Shown piece by piece: positions 34,518 to 42,801 of a stretch of 43,207 bases of DNA. How positions within the stretch are numbered: the stretch's first letter is position 1; the number at the start of each line of letters is the position of its first letter. Below the pieces are notes generated by a model. It was not told the DNA's origin and ran no database searches. It saw only the letters and a program-made list of their open reading frames with translations. Source of the DNA: Gammaproteobacteria bacterium (GTDB lineage Bacteria > Pseudomonadota > Gammaproteobacteria > Steroidobacterales > XN24); the NCBI GenBank assembly GCA_020341735.1, contig CP070833.1:1761050-1804256 (forward strand), read 5' to 3'. A program made the translations under genes and the position numbers.

Positions 34518-35933
34518 ATGAGGTTGATTTCGATTCTCTCGGCCGCTCTAGTCGTGGGGCTTGGCCTTGGCGCATGCGGCGGAGACGACAATGACGACAT
34601 CGTGGATACGTCATTTATCTACGCGCGCGCGCTCAACGCCGCAGTAGATGCTCCCGGCGAAAGTTTCAGAATCGGCGCAACTTTCCTGGCCAGGGGTCTG
34701 CCATACAGCGATCTGACGCTGATCTCCGGATTCCCCACATTCAACGAATCGATAGAAATCACCGGGTTCCTGCCCGACGGCAGCACATTCGAGATCGACG
34801 TCATCGAGCCCTTTTCCTTCCGGACCGGTTTCGAGTACACAATCGTAAGCACCGGCTTTGTTGACGCGCCTGACTCTTTCGTCATCGAGAACGTCAGACG
34901 GAAAAGGCCGATCAACCAAATCTTCACTCAGTTCACCCATGTCGCTCCCACACTGGGCGACTTCAAGGTGTATCTGACCGCGCCGGATGCAGACCTGTCC
35001 GCGTCCGCCCCGGTAGCCACGCTGCCCTACATGGGCTATACGCAGTCGGAAGAGATCGTTCCGGGCGAATATCAGGTACGAGTCCTCAATGCCAGCGATG
35101 ACGAACTGATCTTCGACTCCGGGCCTTTGCAATTTTTCCGTGACGAGGGAGCGCCCCCGGAACGTGGAGGTCACGAGTGGTTCTTTGCGTTCACCGAGAA
35201 AGGCGGCGCAACTGTCTGGCCCATTCAGCTTGTCTTGACCGACGGCAATTTCACCTTCGAGGTGAGCGGGGCCGGTCCGACCTCGGCCTTGCGGGTCCTG
35301 CACGCCGACCGCACGCTCGGGAATATCGATGCCCTGGTCGACGGGGACACTGCGGATCCACTGGCCTCCAATCTTGCCTACCTCGAAGACTCGGACCGAC
35401 GTGCCGTCGCGCCCGCAGACTATTCAGTCACGCTGACAGCGGCCGGGCAGCCCGACGACATCATCCTCGAGAATCTGATCATCGCCAACCCAGGGCTTGA
35501 GCAGACGCTCTATGTCCTCGACGATGGCGAGTCCACCGTCATGCCGCTCGGAATCGACGACCGCAGGCCGGTCGCGACTGCAGGACGCCTCGGGTTCGTA
35601 CTCGGTGCCCCACTCGGCGAGATTATCTCACTGTACGTGGGTGACCAGGAGAGCGTGAATCCAGACGAAGAGGAATACGGGGCACTGGTAGTCCGGAAGG
35701 TGGCACCTCCGTTCCTGGTCAGCAGAAGATCGCTGTTTCCCGGTACCAGCCTCGTCTCGGTCACCGTATGGTCAAACCTCGAGGACAATGACCCGGGCAA
35801 CGACACGGAAGAGCTTGCATTCGGTCCACTTCCGGTCGAACTCTTGGGGGCCGACGTCAAGACGCTGTTGCTGCTGCCCCCGGAGGCCGGAAGCACTGAT
35901 GTCATCGATCCGGTCCTGATTGACGATCTCTAG
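34518..35933 (+). CDS. DUF4397 repeat lipoprotein
   Basis: This 471-residue predicted lipoprotein has a signal peptide ending in GLGAC, with the only cysteine of the protein at position 20. A glycine at +2 makes outer-membrane sorting likely. The mature part consists of three or four beta-rich units of about 100 residues resembling DUF4397, with recurring phrases such as RALNAAVDAPGESFRIG, FTHVAPTLGDFKVYL and LRVLHADRTLGNIDALVDG. A run of D and N follows the cysteine. Function is unknown; such proteins are surface or periplasmic beta-sandwich proteins. The acidic composition suggests a secreted protein of a marine or haloalkaline organism, which is speculation. The MNIO operon starts 146 bases downstream. 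Confidence 0.8.
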   Translation: MRLISILSAALVVGLGLGACGGDDNDDIVDTSFIYARALNAAVDAPGESFRIGATFLARGLPYSDLTLISGFPTFNESIEITGFLPDGSTFEIDVIEPFSFRTGFEYTIVSTGFVDAPDSFVIENVRRKRPINQIFTQFTHVAPTLGDFKVYLTAPDADLSASAPVATLPYMGYTQSEEIVPGEYQVRVLNASDDELIFDSGPLQFFRDEGAPPERGGHEWFFAFTEKGGATVWPIQLVLTDGNFTFEVSGAGPTSALRVLHADRTLGNIDALVDGDTADPLASNLAYLEDSDRRAVAPADYSVTLTAAGQPDDIILENLIIANPGLEQTLYVLDDGESTVMPLGIDDRRPVATAGRLGFVLGAPLGEIISLYVGDQESVNPDEEEYGALVVRKVAPPFLVSRRSLFPGTSLVSVTVWSNLEDNDPGNDTEELAFGPLPVELLGADVKTLLLLPPEAGSTDVIDPVLIDDL

Positions 35934-36079
35934 CCCAATCATTCTCTTGTCGTTGAAATAAAACACCACCAGGGCCGGTCTATATCCCAAACGGGCCGAC
36001 CGCGTCGCAGCGGCCGGTACCGATTCGCACTTCGATTGAGTATGCTGGAAGGGATTACCGGAGCCTTTGGGAGCGTCCG

Positions 36080-36931
36080 ATGGAACAAGAATTTCCCGTG
36101 ACCGGTGCAGGCCTTGGGCTGCGCAGAAGCATGTTGAAAGAGTGCATGCAGTCCCCTCCAGAAGTGGATTTCATGGAAGTCGCGCCGGAGAACTGGATGG
36201 GTGTCGGCGGACCGCTGGGCAAGAAATTCCGCTGGTTCACAGAACGTTATCCCTTCGTTTGTCATGGCCTTTCGCTGTCTCTGGGCTCGCCGTCCCCGCT
36301 TGACGAACACTTCCTGCACAGGCTCAGGCGATTCCTGGATACACATGACGTCAGGTTCTACTCGGAGCACTTGAGTTATTGCAGCGACGACGGCCACCTG
36401 TACGACCTTATGCCGATCCCTTTCACAAGCGAGGCCGTGGAGTACACGGCGGCCCGGATTCGGAAGACCCAGGAGATTCTCGAGCGCCGCATTGCGGTAG
36501 AAAACGTCTCATACTACGCGGCCCCCGGGCAGGAGATCGAGGAGATAGAGTTTGTCCGCGCTGTCCTGGACGAGGCGGAATGCGACCTGTTGCTGGATGT
36601 CAATAACATCTACGTCAACAGCATCAATCACGGCTATGACGCCGAGACATTTCTGAAGGCGCTGCCCGCCGAAAAAGTCGTCTATTTTCATGTAGCTGGT
36701 CACTACGTCGAGGCAGAGGATCTTCGCGTCGACACGCACGGCGCAGATATCTGCGACCCGGTCTGGCAACTACTGGAAGTTGCCTATCGGCACTTCGGAG
36801 TTGTCCCGACTCTCCTAGAGCGCGATTTCAACATTCCGCCGCTGAAGACCTTGATGGGCGAAATCGCCAGGATCCGGGAGCTGCAGTCGCAAGCCGGCGA
36901 CACCGATGAATCGAGATCTGCTCATGGTTGA
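36080..36931 (+). CDS. DUF692 multinuclear iron enzyme (MNIO, BufB/HvfB/MbnB-related)
   Basis: This 283-residue TIM-barrel protein is of the DUF692 (UPF0276) family. Characterised members use two or three iron ions to modify cysteines in ribosomally made peptides. Candidate metal ligands are all present: H62 in [11 protein letters not shown]96-H97 in YSEHLSY, E141-N142 in VENVSYY, D173 with N175-N176 in [13 protein letters not shown]204 and H208 in YFHVAGH, D218-H220 in VDTHG, and E247-D249 in LLERDFN. The position equivalent to the histidine often found in GLRxPH is methionine (GLRRSM). GGGAG 6 bases before ATG 36080 supports the start. DUF2063 and DoxX genes follow, but no precursor-peptide gene is visible. 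The substrate is therefore unknown. Confidence 0.93.
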   Translation: MEQEFPVTGAGLGLRRSMLKECMQSPPEVDFMEVAPENWMGVGGPLGKKFRWFTERYPFVCHGLSLSLGSPSPLDEHFLHRLRRFLDTHDVRFYSEHLSYCSDDGHLYDLMPIPFTSEAVEYTAARIRKTQEILERRIAVENVSYYAAPGQEIEEIEFVRAVLDEAECDLLLDVNNIYVNSINHGYDAETFLKALPAEKVVYFHVAGHYVEAEDLRVDTHGADICDPVWQLLEVAYRHFGVVPTLLERDFNIPPLKTLMGEIARIRELQSQAGDTDESRSAHG

Positions 36932-37709
36932 GCGTCCGGATTTCCAGTTAGAGCAATATGCCTTCGCGGCTCACATCCGGGATCCAGAGAACAACCCGGC
37001 CCCGGAGGGAATAGAAGACCGTCGCATGGCGATCTACCGCAGCCTGTTCTTCAACAACGTCTCCCAGTTGTTGTCGCGGACATTCCCGGTGCTGTTCAAG
37101 ATTCTCGGCGCCGAGCGTTGGCAAGAACTCATCAGGGACTATTTTTCAACGCACGAGTCGCATACGCCGCTGTTCCTAGAGATGCCCAGGGAATTCCTGC
37201 AATACCTGGAGGACGAGAGAGGTGCCGTAGAGGAAGACCCTGCGTTCCTCTACGAACTGGCACACTACGAATGGGTAGAACTGGTTCTGTCTATCGACGA
37301 ACGTGAGCCCCCTCTCGAGGACATCGATCCAGACGGTGACCTGTTGCAGGAGAGGCCGGAAGTGTCGCCGCTGGTCTGGTCACTTCAGTATCGATTCCCG
37401 GTGCACACCCTCTCTCCAGAAAACCAGCCGACTGAGGCCCCCGAGGCGCCGACGTTCCTGGTCGTCTACCGGGATCGGGAAGATAACATCGGATTCCTTG
37501 AGATAAACGCGGTGACGGCGCGCCTGATAGAACTGTTGGTCGATGATGAGAACCCATCGGGCCAAGCCGCACTGGAGAAGATCGCCACAGAGATAGACCA
37601 TCCCAGGCCAGCCACGGTTGTCGAGGGCGGTCTACAGATCATGGAAGAGTTGCGCAATCGCCAGATCATCCTCGGCACTGACACCAATACTTCAGGTACA
37701 AATTCATGA
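36906..37709 (+). CDS. DUF2063 protein, predicted MNIO partner (BufC/HvfC-like)
   Basis: This 267-residue cytoplasmic protein has the N-terminal DUF2063 putative DNA-binding-like domain: [40 protein letters not shown] and PRESHTP-like [23 protein letters not shown]-terminal winged-helix-like region of about 80 residues, with [28 protein letters not shown], follows. In bufferin and Hvf systems the equivalent protein presents the precursor peptide to the DUF692 enzyme. The start at 36906 lies 26 bases inside the DUF692 gene; ATG 36924 is an alternative. The end overlaps the DoxX gene as ATGA. The close overlap supports a working complex with the upstream enzyme. Confidence 0.9.
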   Translation: MNRDLLMVERPDFQLEQYAFAAHIRDPENNPAPEGIEDRRMAIYRSLFFNNVSQLLSRTFPVLFKILGAERWQELIRDYFSTHESHTPLFLEMPREFLQYLEDERGAVEEDPAFLYELAHYEWVELVLSIDEREPPLEDIDPDGDLLQERPEVSPLVWSLQYRFPVHTLSPENQPTEAPEAPTFLVVYRDREDNIGFLEINAVTARLIELLVDDENPSGQAALEKIATEIDHPRPATVVEGGLQIMEELRNRQIILGTDTNTSGTNS

Positions 37710-38236
37710 ACGTCATCTCTTCTATGTGGTTGCGGGTAACTGACGTACTTGATTCGATCGGGGACTGGATCGCCCCTCTGGTATTGCGCGTGCTTGTGGG
37801 ATGGGAATTCTTCGAAGCCGGTCTGAAGAAATACTCCGGCGATAACTGGTTTGGAAGTATCCAGAGCAACTTCCCATTCCCCTTCAACGTTGTCCCACCC
37901 GACGTAAGCTGGTGGATGGCTACCTGGTTCGAACTCGTCGGAGGAGCCTTGCTGATACTCGGCCTGTTCACGCGCTTCTGGGCCGCGAGTCTGATCATTC
38001 TTACAGTTGTGGCGACGCTGGCTGTCCACTGGGGAGTCGGCGATGTGTGGTCGGGCGACATCCGAGGCTACGAGAGTTTCGGTGAAGTTCTCAAGGGCTA
38101 TGTCATCACCAACAAAGGCTTCGGAAACTACAAGTTGCCGCTGATACTGCTGATCATGCTCGTGCCCCTGATGTTGACGGGCCCAGGCAAAGCCAGCCTC
38201 GATCACTTCATCCGTCGTCGCGTGATCGGCGCTTGA
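37706..38236 (+). CDS. DoxX family membrane protein (BufD/HvfD-like)
   Basis: This 176-residue inner-membrane protein of the DoxX family has four hydrophobic helices. The family opening is VLRVLVGWEFFEAGLKKY, followed by WWMATWFELVGGALLILGLFTRFWA and LIILTVVATLAVHWG. It starts inside the DUF2063 stop codon as ATGA and ends the three-gene operon. DoxX genes frequently accompany DUF692 and DUF2063 in metallophore-like and bufferin clusters, where the role is unclear and may involve quinone redox or export. The 60-residue insert between helices 3 and 4 contains the polar GDVWSGDIRGYESFGEV segment. Confidence 0.9.
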   Translation: MNVISSMWLRVTDVLDSIGDWIAPLVLRVLVGWEFFEAGLKKYSGDNWFGSIQSNFPFPFNVVPPDVSWWMATWFELVGGALLILGLFTRFWAASLIILTVVATLAVHWGVGDVWSGDIRGYESFGEVLKGYVITNKGFGNYKLPLILLIMLVPLMLTGPGKASLDHFIRRRVIGA

Positions 38237-38302
38237 GACAGGGCAGCATTCGAGGTCTGCAGCCGCGACAACGGGCAGGCATCACGATCTGATACGTGCC
38301 CA

Positions 38303-38321
38303 CGTGACACCGGCTGTCACG
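38303..38321. promoter_or_regulatory. 7-base perfect inverted repeat between the DoxX and FMN protein genes
   Basis: CGTGACA and TGTCACG are perfect inverted copies separated by CCGGC, ending 25 bases before the ATG of the next gene. There is no T-tract, so it is not a typical terminator. It could be an operator for the downstream gene, or a weak hairpin at the end of the DUF692 operon. Confidence 0.35.
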
Positions 38322-38346
38322 ATGAATTCATTTGGGGACATGATTT

Positions 38347-39843
38347 ATGGACGCTCTTGTACAACTGCAGGAAATGCTGGCCAACCTCTTTCTGATCGCC
38401 GTTGGTATTGGCATTCTCGTGGTTATCGGCATGTACATTGCGGACGTGACTCAAACCCAGCACGCCATCCGCCGGAATTACCCCGTCGTCGGACGCTTCC
38501 GATATTTTTTCGAACATCTGGGCGAATTTTTCCGGCAGTATTTCTTCGCCATGGACCGGGAGGAAATGCCGTTCAATCGAGCTCAGCGAGCTTGGGTTTA
38601 CCGTGCGGCAAAAGGGGTGGACACGACTGTAGCCTTCGGCTCGACGAGGGACCTCAGACCACCGGGAACCCCGATTTTCGTAAATTGTCCCTGGCCGACA
38701 CTGGAGAGCGACGCGGTAGAGACCGAGTCGCGTATCATCGGCCCCTACTGCCGACACCCCTATGAGACTTCGAGTCTATTCAATGTCTCGGGAATGAGCT
38801 ACGGCGCCATCTCCCGGCCAGCGGTGCGAGCCTTGTCACGCGGTGCAGCGAAAGCGGGCATCTGGATGAATACCGGCGAGGGCGGGCTGTCCCCCTATCA
38901 CCTGGAAGGCGGTTGCGATGTCGTATTTCAGATCGGTACCGCCAAATATGGCGTTCGCGACAAAGACGGCAGTCTGAGCGATGACAAACTCCGCGAGATC
39001 GCTTCTCACGAGCAGGTCCGGATGTTCGAGATCAAGCTGAGCCAGGGAGCCAAGCCAGGCAAGGGCGGCATACTTCCGGGTGGTAAGGTTACCGAAGAGA
39101 TCGCGGCGATCCGCGGCATCGAGGTGGGCCACGATTCGATTAGCCCGAACCGGCACACCGATGTTGCCGATATCGGCGAATTGCTCGACATGATTGAACG
39201 CATTCGCAGGGTGACGGGCAAGCCCACAGGTTTCAAGACAGTCGTGGGCGCCTATGGATGGCTGCAGGAGACGTTTGCGGAGATCAGGCGAAGAGGCTTG
39301 GAAAGCGCTCCGGACTTTATCACCATCGATAGCGCTGACGGTGGCACCGGAGCCGCTCCCCAGAGCCTGATCGACTTCGTGGGGCTACCCGTGCGTGAGA
39401 GTCTGCCGATGGTCGTGGACATGCTCGACGAGGCGGGACTGAGGCCACGCGTCCGCATCATTGCCAGTGGAAAACTGGTTAATCCTTCGGAAGTCGCACT
39501 GGCGCTGTGCGCCGGCGCTGATTTTGTCACGTCCGCGCGGGGTTTCATGTTCGCCCTCGGCTGCATCCAGGCTCTACAGTGCAACAAGAACACCTGTCCT
39601 ACCGGTATCACGACTCACAACAAGCGTCTGCAGAAGGGCCTCGATCTCACCGACAAAGCCGAGCGTGTCTATCGTTATGCCAAGGCTATGCACAAGGAAA
39701 TCGGCATCATCGCCCACTCCTGTGGCGTGAAGGAACCTCGCGGCCTGAGGCGTTATCACTGCAGGGTCGTCAGCAACAACGGCAGGTCAGTTCCTCTGGA
39801 CGAACTATATCCGCCGCGGGAAGCTGCGGCAGAAGTAGCATGA
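38347..39843 (+). CDS. Membrane-anchored FMN-binding glutamate synthase-domain protein
   Basis: This 498-residue protein has one N-terminal membrane helix (FLIAVGIGILVVIGMYIADV, residues 15-34) and then a stand-alone glutamate synthase FMN domain. Visible features are the block FNVSGMSYGAISRPAVRALSRGA, the stretch KLSQGAKPGKGGILPGGKVT, IDSADGGTGAAP in the barrel, and C-x5-C-x4-C (CIQALQCNKNTC) matching the [3Fe-4S] site of GltB. It lacks the glutamine amidotransferase and GltB C-terminal domains, so it cannot use glutamine by itself. Family members are annotated as FMN-binding glutamate synthase family proteins, and their real reaction is not established. It starts 110 bases after the DoxX gene. 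Confidence 0.9.
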   Translation: MDALVQLQEMLANLFLIAVGIGILVVIGMYIADVTQTQHAIRRNYPVVGRFRYFFEHLGEFFRQYFFAMDREEMPFNRAQRAWVYRAAKGVDTTVAFGSTRDLRPPGTPIFVNCPWPTLESDAVETESRIIGPYCRHPYETSSLFNVSGMSYGAISRPAVRALSRGAAKAGIWMNTGEGGLSPYHLEGGCDVVFQIGTAKYGVRDKDGSLSDDKLREIASHEQVRMFEIKLSQGAKPGKGGILPGGKVTEEIAAIRGIEVGHDSISPNRHTDVADIGELLDMIERIRRVTGKPTGFKTVVGAYGWLQETFAEIRRRGLESAPDFITIDSADGGTGAAPQSLIDFVGLPVRESLPMVVDMLDEAGLRPRVRIIASGKLVNPSEVALALCAGADFVTSARGFMFALGCIQALQCNKNTCPTGITTHNKRLQKGLDLTDKAERVYRYAKAMHKEIGIIAHSCGVKEPRGLRRYHCRVVSNNGRSVPLDELYPPREAAAEVA

Positions 39844-39915
39844 CAGCCGCTGCCTGAGTCTACTGGCGGCACGATTCACCGCAGGACGGCTCATCCGTAG
39901 CATGCGCCTGCAGCT

Positions 39916-41046
39916 ATGATGACGTCACCACCGCAGGCGCGTGCAGCGATCAACACCATGAAAGCGCTCTGGATCACTTCTCACAGTGACACACTGAACA
40001 GCATCCGGCCGGAGGCCGAGACCCTGATAGGCCTCGCAAATGCCGGCGTTACTTGCGAGATCATGACCCAGGGTGACTCCTCATACCGGCAATACATGGA
40101 AGCGGCAGGGATTCGGGTCATCGATTACGTCCCGCGCCGTAAGTTCAGCTCGGCAGCGGTACGGGCGATCCGTCGCGCATTGACAGAGGGCGGTCACGAC
40201 ATACTCCACCTGTTTAACAACAAGGCGATAGCAAACGGCGTGCGTGCCGCCCGGGGCCTGCCCGTCAAAGTCGTCACCTATCGGGGACAGACCGGCAACG
40301 TCCACCGCTATGACCCGATCTGTTGGCTGACCCACTTGAGCCCCCGGATTGACCGTGTTGTTTGCGTGGCAGACTCGGTGCGGCGGGATCTCGCAAAACG
40401 GCGTCTGGACCCGGACAGCTGCGTTACGATCTACAAGGGCCACGATCTTGCCTGGTATACGGAACAGCCGGCTGACCTGCGATCGGAATTTGGCATACCG
40501 GAGCAGGATTTCGTTCTTTGTTCTGTGGCCAACTACCGAGCTCGCAAGGGACTCGAGACACTAGTCGAGGCCATGCGACATCTGCCCCGGGATGCATCGG
40601 TTCAGCTGCTTCTGGTCGGCTCGGGCCTGACGGCGGCGAAATTGCAGAGAGCCATCTCGGCAAGCCCATTCCGCGACAGGATCCACTTGGCTGGGTTTCG
40701 GCGAGATGCTTGCCGACTGGTGGCGGCGAGCGACTGCTCCATCCTCCCGTCGCTCAGACGAGAGGGCCTGCCCAAGACCGTCATCGAGGCGATGGTCTAC
40801 GGGGTGCCACCCGTGGTCACCGACACAGGCGGCTCACCGGAACTCGTCATTGATGGGGATTGTGGGCTCGTGGTGCCCCCGGCAGACCCGGTTGCACTGG
40901 CGCGCGCTATTCGTCGGCTGTACGAGAATCGAGCAGAGGCGCGCAGGATGGGCGAACGGGCGCGCCAGCGAATCGACGAGCACTTTAACGTCCGTCAGAC
41001 TATAGACAAGACATTAGAAATGTATCGCAACCTATTGAACAGCTAA
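39916..41046 (+). CDS. GT4-family glycosyltransferase
   Basis: This GT-B-fold glycosyltransferase has up to 376 residues. The N-terminal acceptor domain begins MKALWITSHSDTLNSIRPEAETLIGLANAG. The C-terminal domain has FVLCSVANYRARKGLETLVEAMRHL, LLVGSGL and the retaining GT4 E-x7-E motif in SLRREGLPKTVIEAMVYGVPPVVTDTGGSPELV. HLFNNKAIANGVRAARGLPVKVVTYRG resembles enzymes acting in lipopolysaccharide or exopolysaccharide assembly, but donor and acceptor cannot be read from sequence. The start could be ATG 39916, 39919 or 39958, none with a strong ribosome-binding site. Its last 4 bases overlap the end of the convergent lpdA gene. Confidence 0.88.
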   Translation: MMTSPPQARAAINTMKALWITSHSDTLNSIRPEAETLIGLANAGVTCEIMTQGDSSYRQYMEAAGIRVIDYVPRRKFSSAAVRAIRRALTEGGHDILHLFNNKAIANGVRAARGLPVKVVTYRGQTGNVHRYDPICWLTHLSPRIDRVVCVADSVRRDLAKRRLDPDSCVTIYKGHDLAWYTEQPADLRSEFGIPEQDFVLCSVANYRARKGLETLVEAMRHLPRDASVQLLLVGSGLTAAKLQRAISASPFRDRIHLAGFRRDACRLVAASDCSILPSLRREGLPKTVIEAMVYGVPPVVTDTGGSPELVIDGDCGLVVPPADPVALARAIRRLYENRAEARRMGERARQRIDEHFNVRQTIDKTLEMYRNLLNS

Positions 41047-42785
41047 TCTTTTTTCTTCTTTTTTGGTAGATACAACTCGGTCAAGGTTCCCTCGAATGCC
41101 TCAGCCGCCATCGCCACGGTTTCGATCAGCGTCGGGTGCGGATGAATCGTCAAGCCGATGTCTCCTGCATCTGCACCCATCTCGATTGCGAGTCCCGCCT
41201 CGCCAATGAGATCGCCGGCACTTGTGCCGACGATCCCGGCACCCAGCAACCGGTGGCTGTGCGGATCGAACAGAAGTTTGGTGATGCCCTCGTCCCGGCC
41301 CAACGCAAGAGAACGTCCGCTGGCAGCCCACGGGAACTTGCCAACCTCGTAGTCCACACCCTCCGACTTGGCTTCGCTCTCGGTCAATCCGACCCAGGCG
41401 ACCTCAGGATCTGTGTAGGCGACTGAAGGGATAACTCTCGCGTCGAATGCGCTCTTCTTGCCCGCCGCGACCTCCGCCGCGACCTTGCCCTCGTTGCTGG
41501 CCTTGTGGGCCAGCATCGGCTGACCGACGATGTCGCCGATGGCAAAGATATGGTCCACATTGGTCCGCATTTGCCTGTCGACCGGAATGAAACCGTGCTC
41601 GTCCACGCTAATCCCGGCTCTCTCTGCGCCGATCCGTGCGCCGTTCGGCACCCTGCCCACGGCGACGAGCACCTTGCCGAAGATCTGTGGCTCAGGCGCC
41701 TTGTCGCCTTCGAAAGTGACCCGAATCCCGTCCTCCGCGACATCCATACCAGAGACTCTGGTCCCCAGCCAGATGTTCTCGTAACGTTTGGCGATGCGCT
41801 TCTGCAGAGGACGTATCAGATCCCGGTCACAACCGGGCATCAGTTCGGAAGTCAGCTCGACGACAGAAATCTTCACGCCCAGCGCATCGTAAACACATGC
41901 CATCTCGAGCCCGATGATACCGCCACCTATGACCAGCATACGGTGTGGCAGCGCGCCCAGCTCGAGCGCCCCGGTGGAATCGACAATGCGTGGGTCATCC
42001 GGCAGTTCCGGCAGCATGAAGGCTTCGGAACCGGCGGCAATAATACACTGCTCGAATGCCACCACCTTGGGGCTCTCGTTTTCGACGACCTCGAGATGAT
42101 TCGGAGACGTGAACCGCGCAGACCCATGGATGACGCGAACCTTCCTGCCCTTCGCCAGACCCTCGAGCCCCTTCGTCAATCGCCCGACGACGCTCTCCTT
42201 CCACCCTCTAAGCTTGTCGATATCGATGGCGGGTGACCCGAAGACGATGCCCTGGTCCGCCATGCTTTCAGCGTCTTCGATGACCTTGGCGGCATGCAAC
42301 AGGGCCTTGGACGGGATGCACCCCACGTTCAGGCATACGCCGCCGAGAGTCGGGTAGCGCTCGACGAGAACGACGTCCAGGCCCAGGTCTGCGGCCCGGA
42401 ACGCGGCGGTGTATCCACCCGGACCTGCGCCTAGCACGACGAGCCTCGCGTTTACATCAGCGCCCTTGTGTTGAGTGTCCGCTCGGCTGGGCGCAGCGGC
42501 AGACGGCGTGTCGCCCGCTGGGGCGGGGCCCTGATCTCTGGTCGTATCCTGACTCAGTCTCGCAATAAGCGCGCCCTGCGAGACCTTGTCTCCAACCGAG
42601 ACGGAGATCTCGGCCACGACTCCGCTTTCGGGCGACGGGACGTCCATGGATGCCTTGTCGCTCTCCAGCGTTATCAGGGGGTCCTCTGCCTCTACACGGT
42701 CTCCGGCAGCAACATGGACCTCGATGATCTCCACTGCTTCAAAGTCGCCAATGTCCGGGACCTCGATGTCTCTGATAGGACTCAT
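41043..42785 (-). CDS. lpdA: Dihydrolipoyl dehydrogenase with N-terminal lipoyl domain (E3)
   Basis: This is the E3 component of the pyruvate dehydrogenase complex, which reoxidises dihydrolipoamide with FAD and NAD+. The 580-residue protein carries an extra N-terminal lipoyl domain over the first 80 residues, with the lipoylated lysine in LESDKASMDVPSP (about residue 44). An alanine- and proline-rich linker follows. The FAD motif is LVVLGAGPGGYTAAFRAADLG and the redox disulfide is CLNVGC in GGVCLNVGCIPSKALLH. The NAD-binding GGGIIGLEMA and the C-terminal HPHPTLIET active-site histidine and glutamate are present. The protein ends in a five-lysine run, KKKKKD. It lies 16 bases after aceF on the same strand. 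Confidence 0.97.
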   Translation of the reverse strand: MSPIRDIEVPDIGDFEAVEIIEVHVAAGDRVEAEDPLITLESDKASMDVPSPESGVVAEISVSVGDKVSQGALIARLSQDTTRDQGPAPAGDTPSAAAPSRADTQHKGADVNARLVVLGAGPGGYTAAFRAADLGLDVVLVERYPTLGGVCLNVGCIPSKALLHAAKVIEDAESMADQGIVFGSPAIDIDKLRGWKESVVGRLTKGLEGLAKGRKVRVIHGSARFTSPNHLEVVENESPKVVAFEQCIIAAGSEAFMLPELPDDPRIVDSTGALELGALPHRMLVIGGGIIGLEMACVYDALGVKISVVELTSELMPGCDRDLIRPLQKRIAKRYENIWLGTRVSGMDVAEDGIRVTFEGDKAPEPQIFGKVLVAVGRVPNGARIGAERAGISVDEHGFIPVDRQMRTNVDHIFAIGDIVGQPMLAHKASNEGKVAAEVAAGKKSAFDARVIPSVAYTDPEVAWVGLTESEAKSEGVDYEVGKFPWAASGRSLALGRDEGITKLLFDPHSHRLLGAGIVGTSAGDLIGEAGLAIEMGADAGDIGLTIHPHPTLIETVAMAAEAFEGTLTELYLPKKKKKD

Positions 42786-42801
42786 GGCATTGCTGACTCC
42801 G

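Noticed and set aside
35934-36079. Possible hidden RiPP precursor gene upstream of the DUF692 gene
   Set aside because: No frame on either strand gives a short ORF with a signal peptide and cysteines preceded by a ribosome-binding site.
37466-38206. Minus-strand ORF (246 codons) opposite DUF2063 and DoxX genes
   Set aside because: It covers two well-supported plus-strand genes and has no family features.
39844-39915. Small gene or RNA between the FMN protein and the glycosyltransferase
   Set aside because: The 72 bases show only short GC-rich repeats of CCGCAGG/CCTGC type, with no stable hairpin followed by T residues and no ORF of note.
41505-42236. Plus-strand ORF (243 codons) opposite lpdA
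   Set aside because: It is antisense to conserved FAD- and NAD-binding motifs of LpdA.
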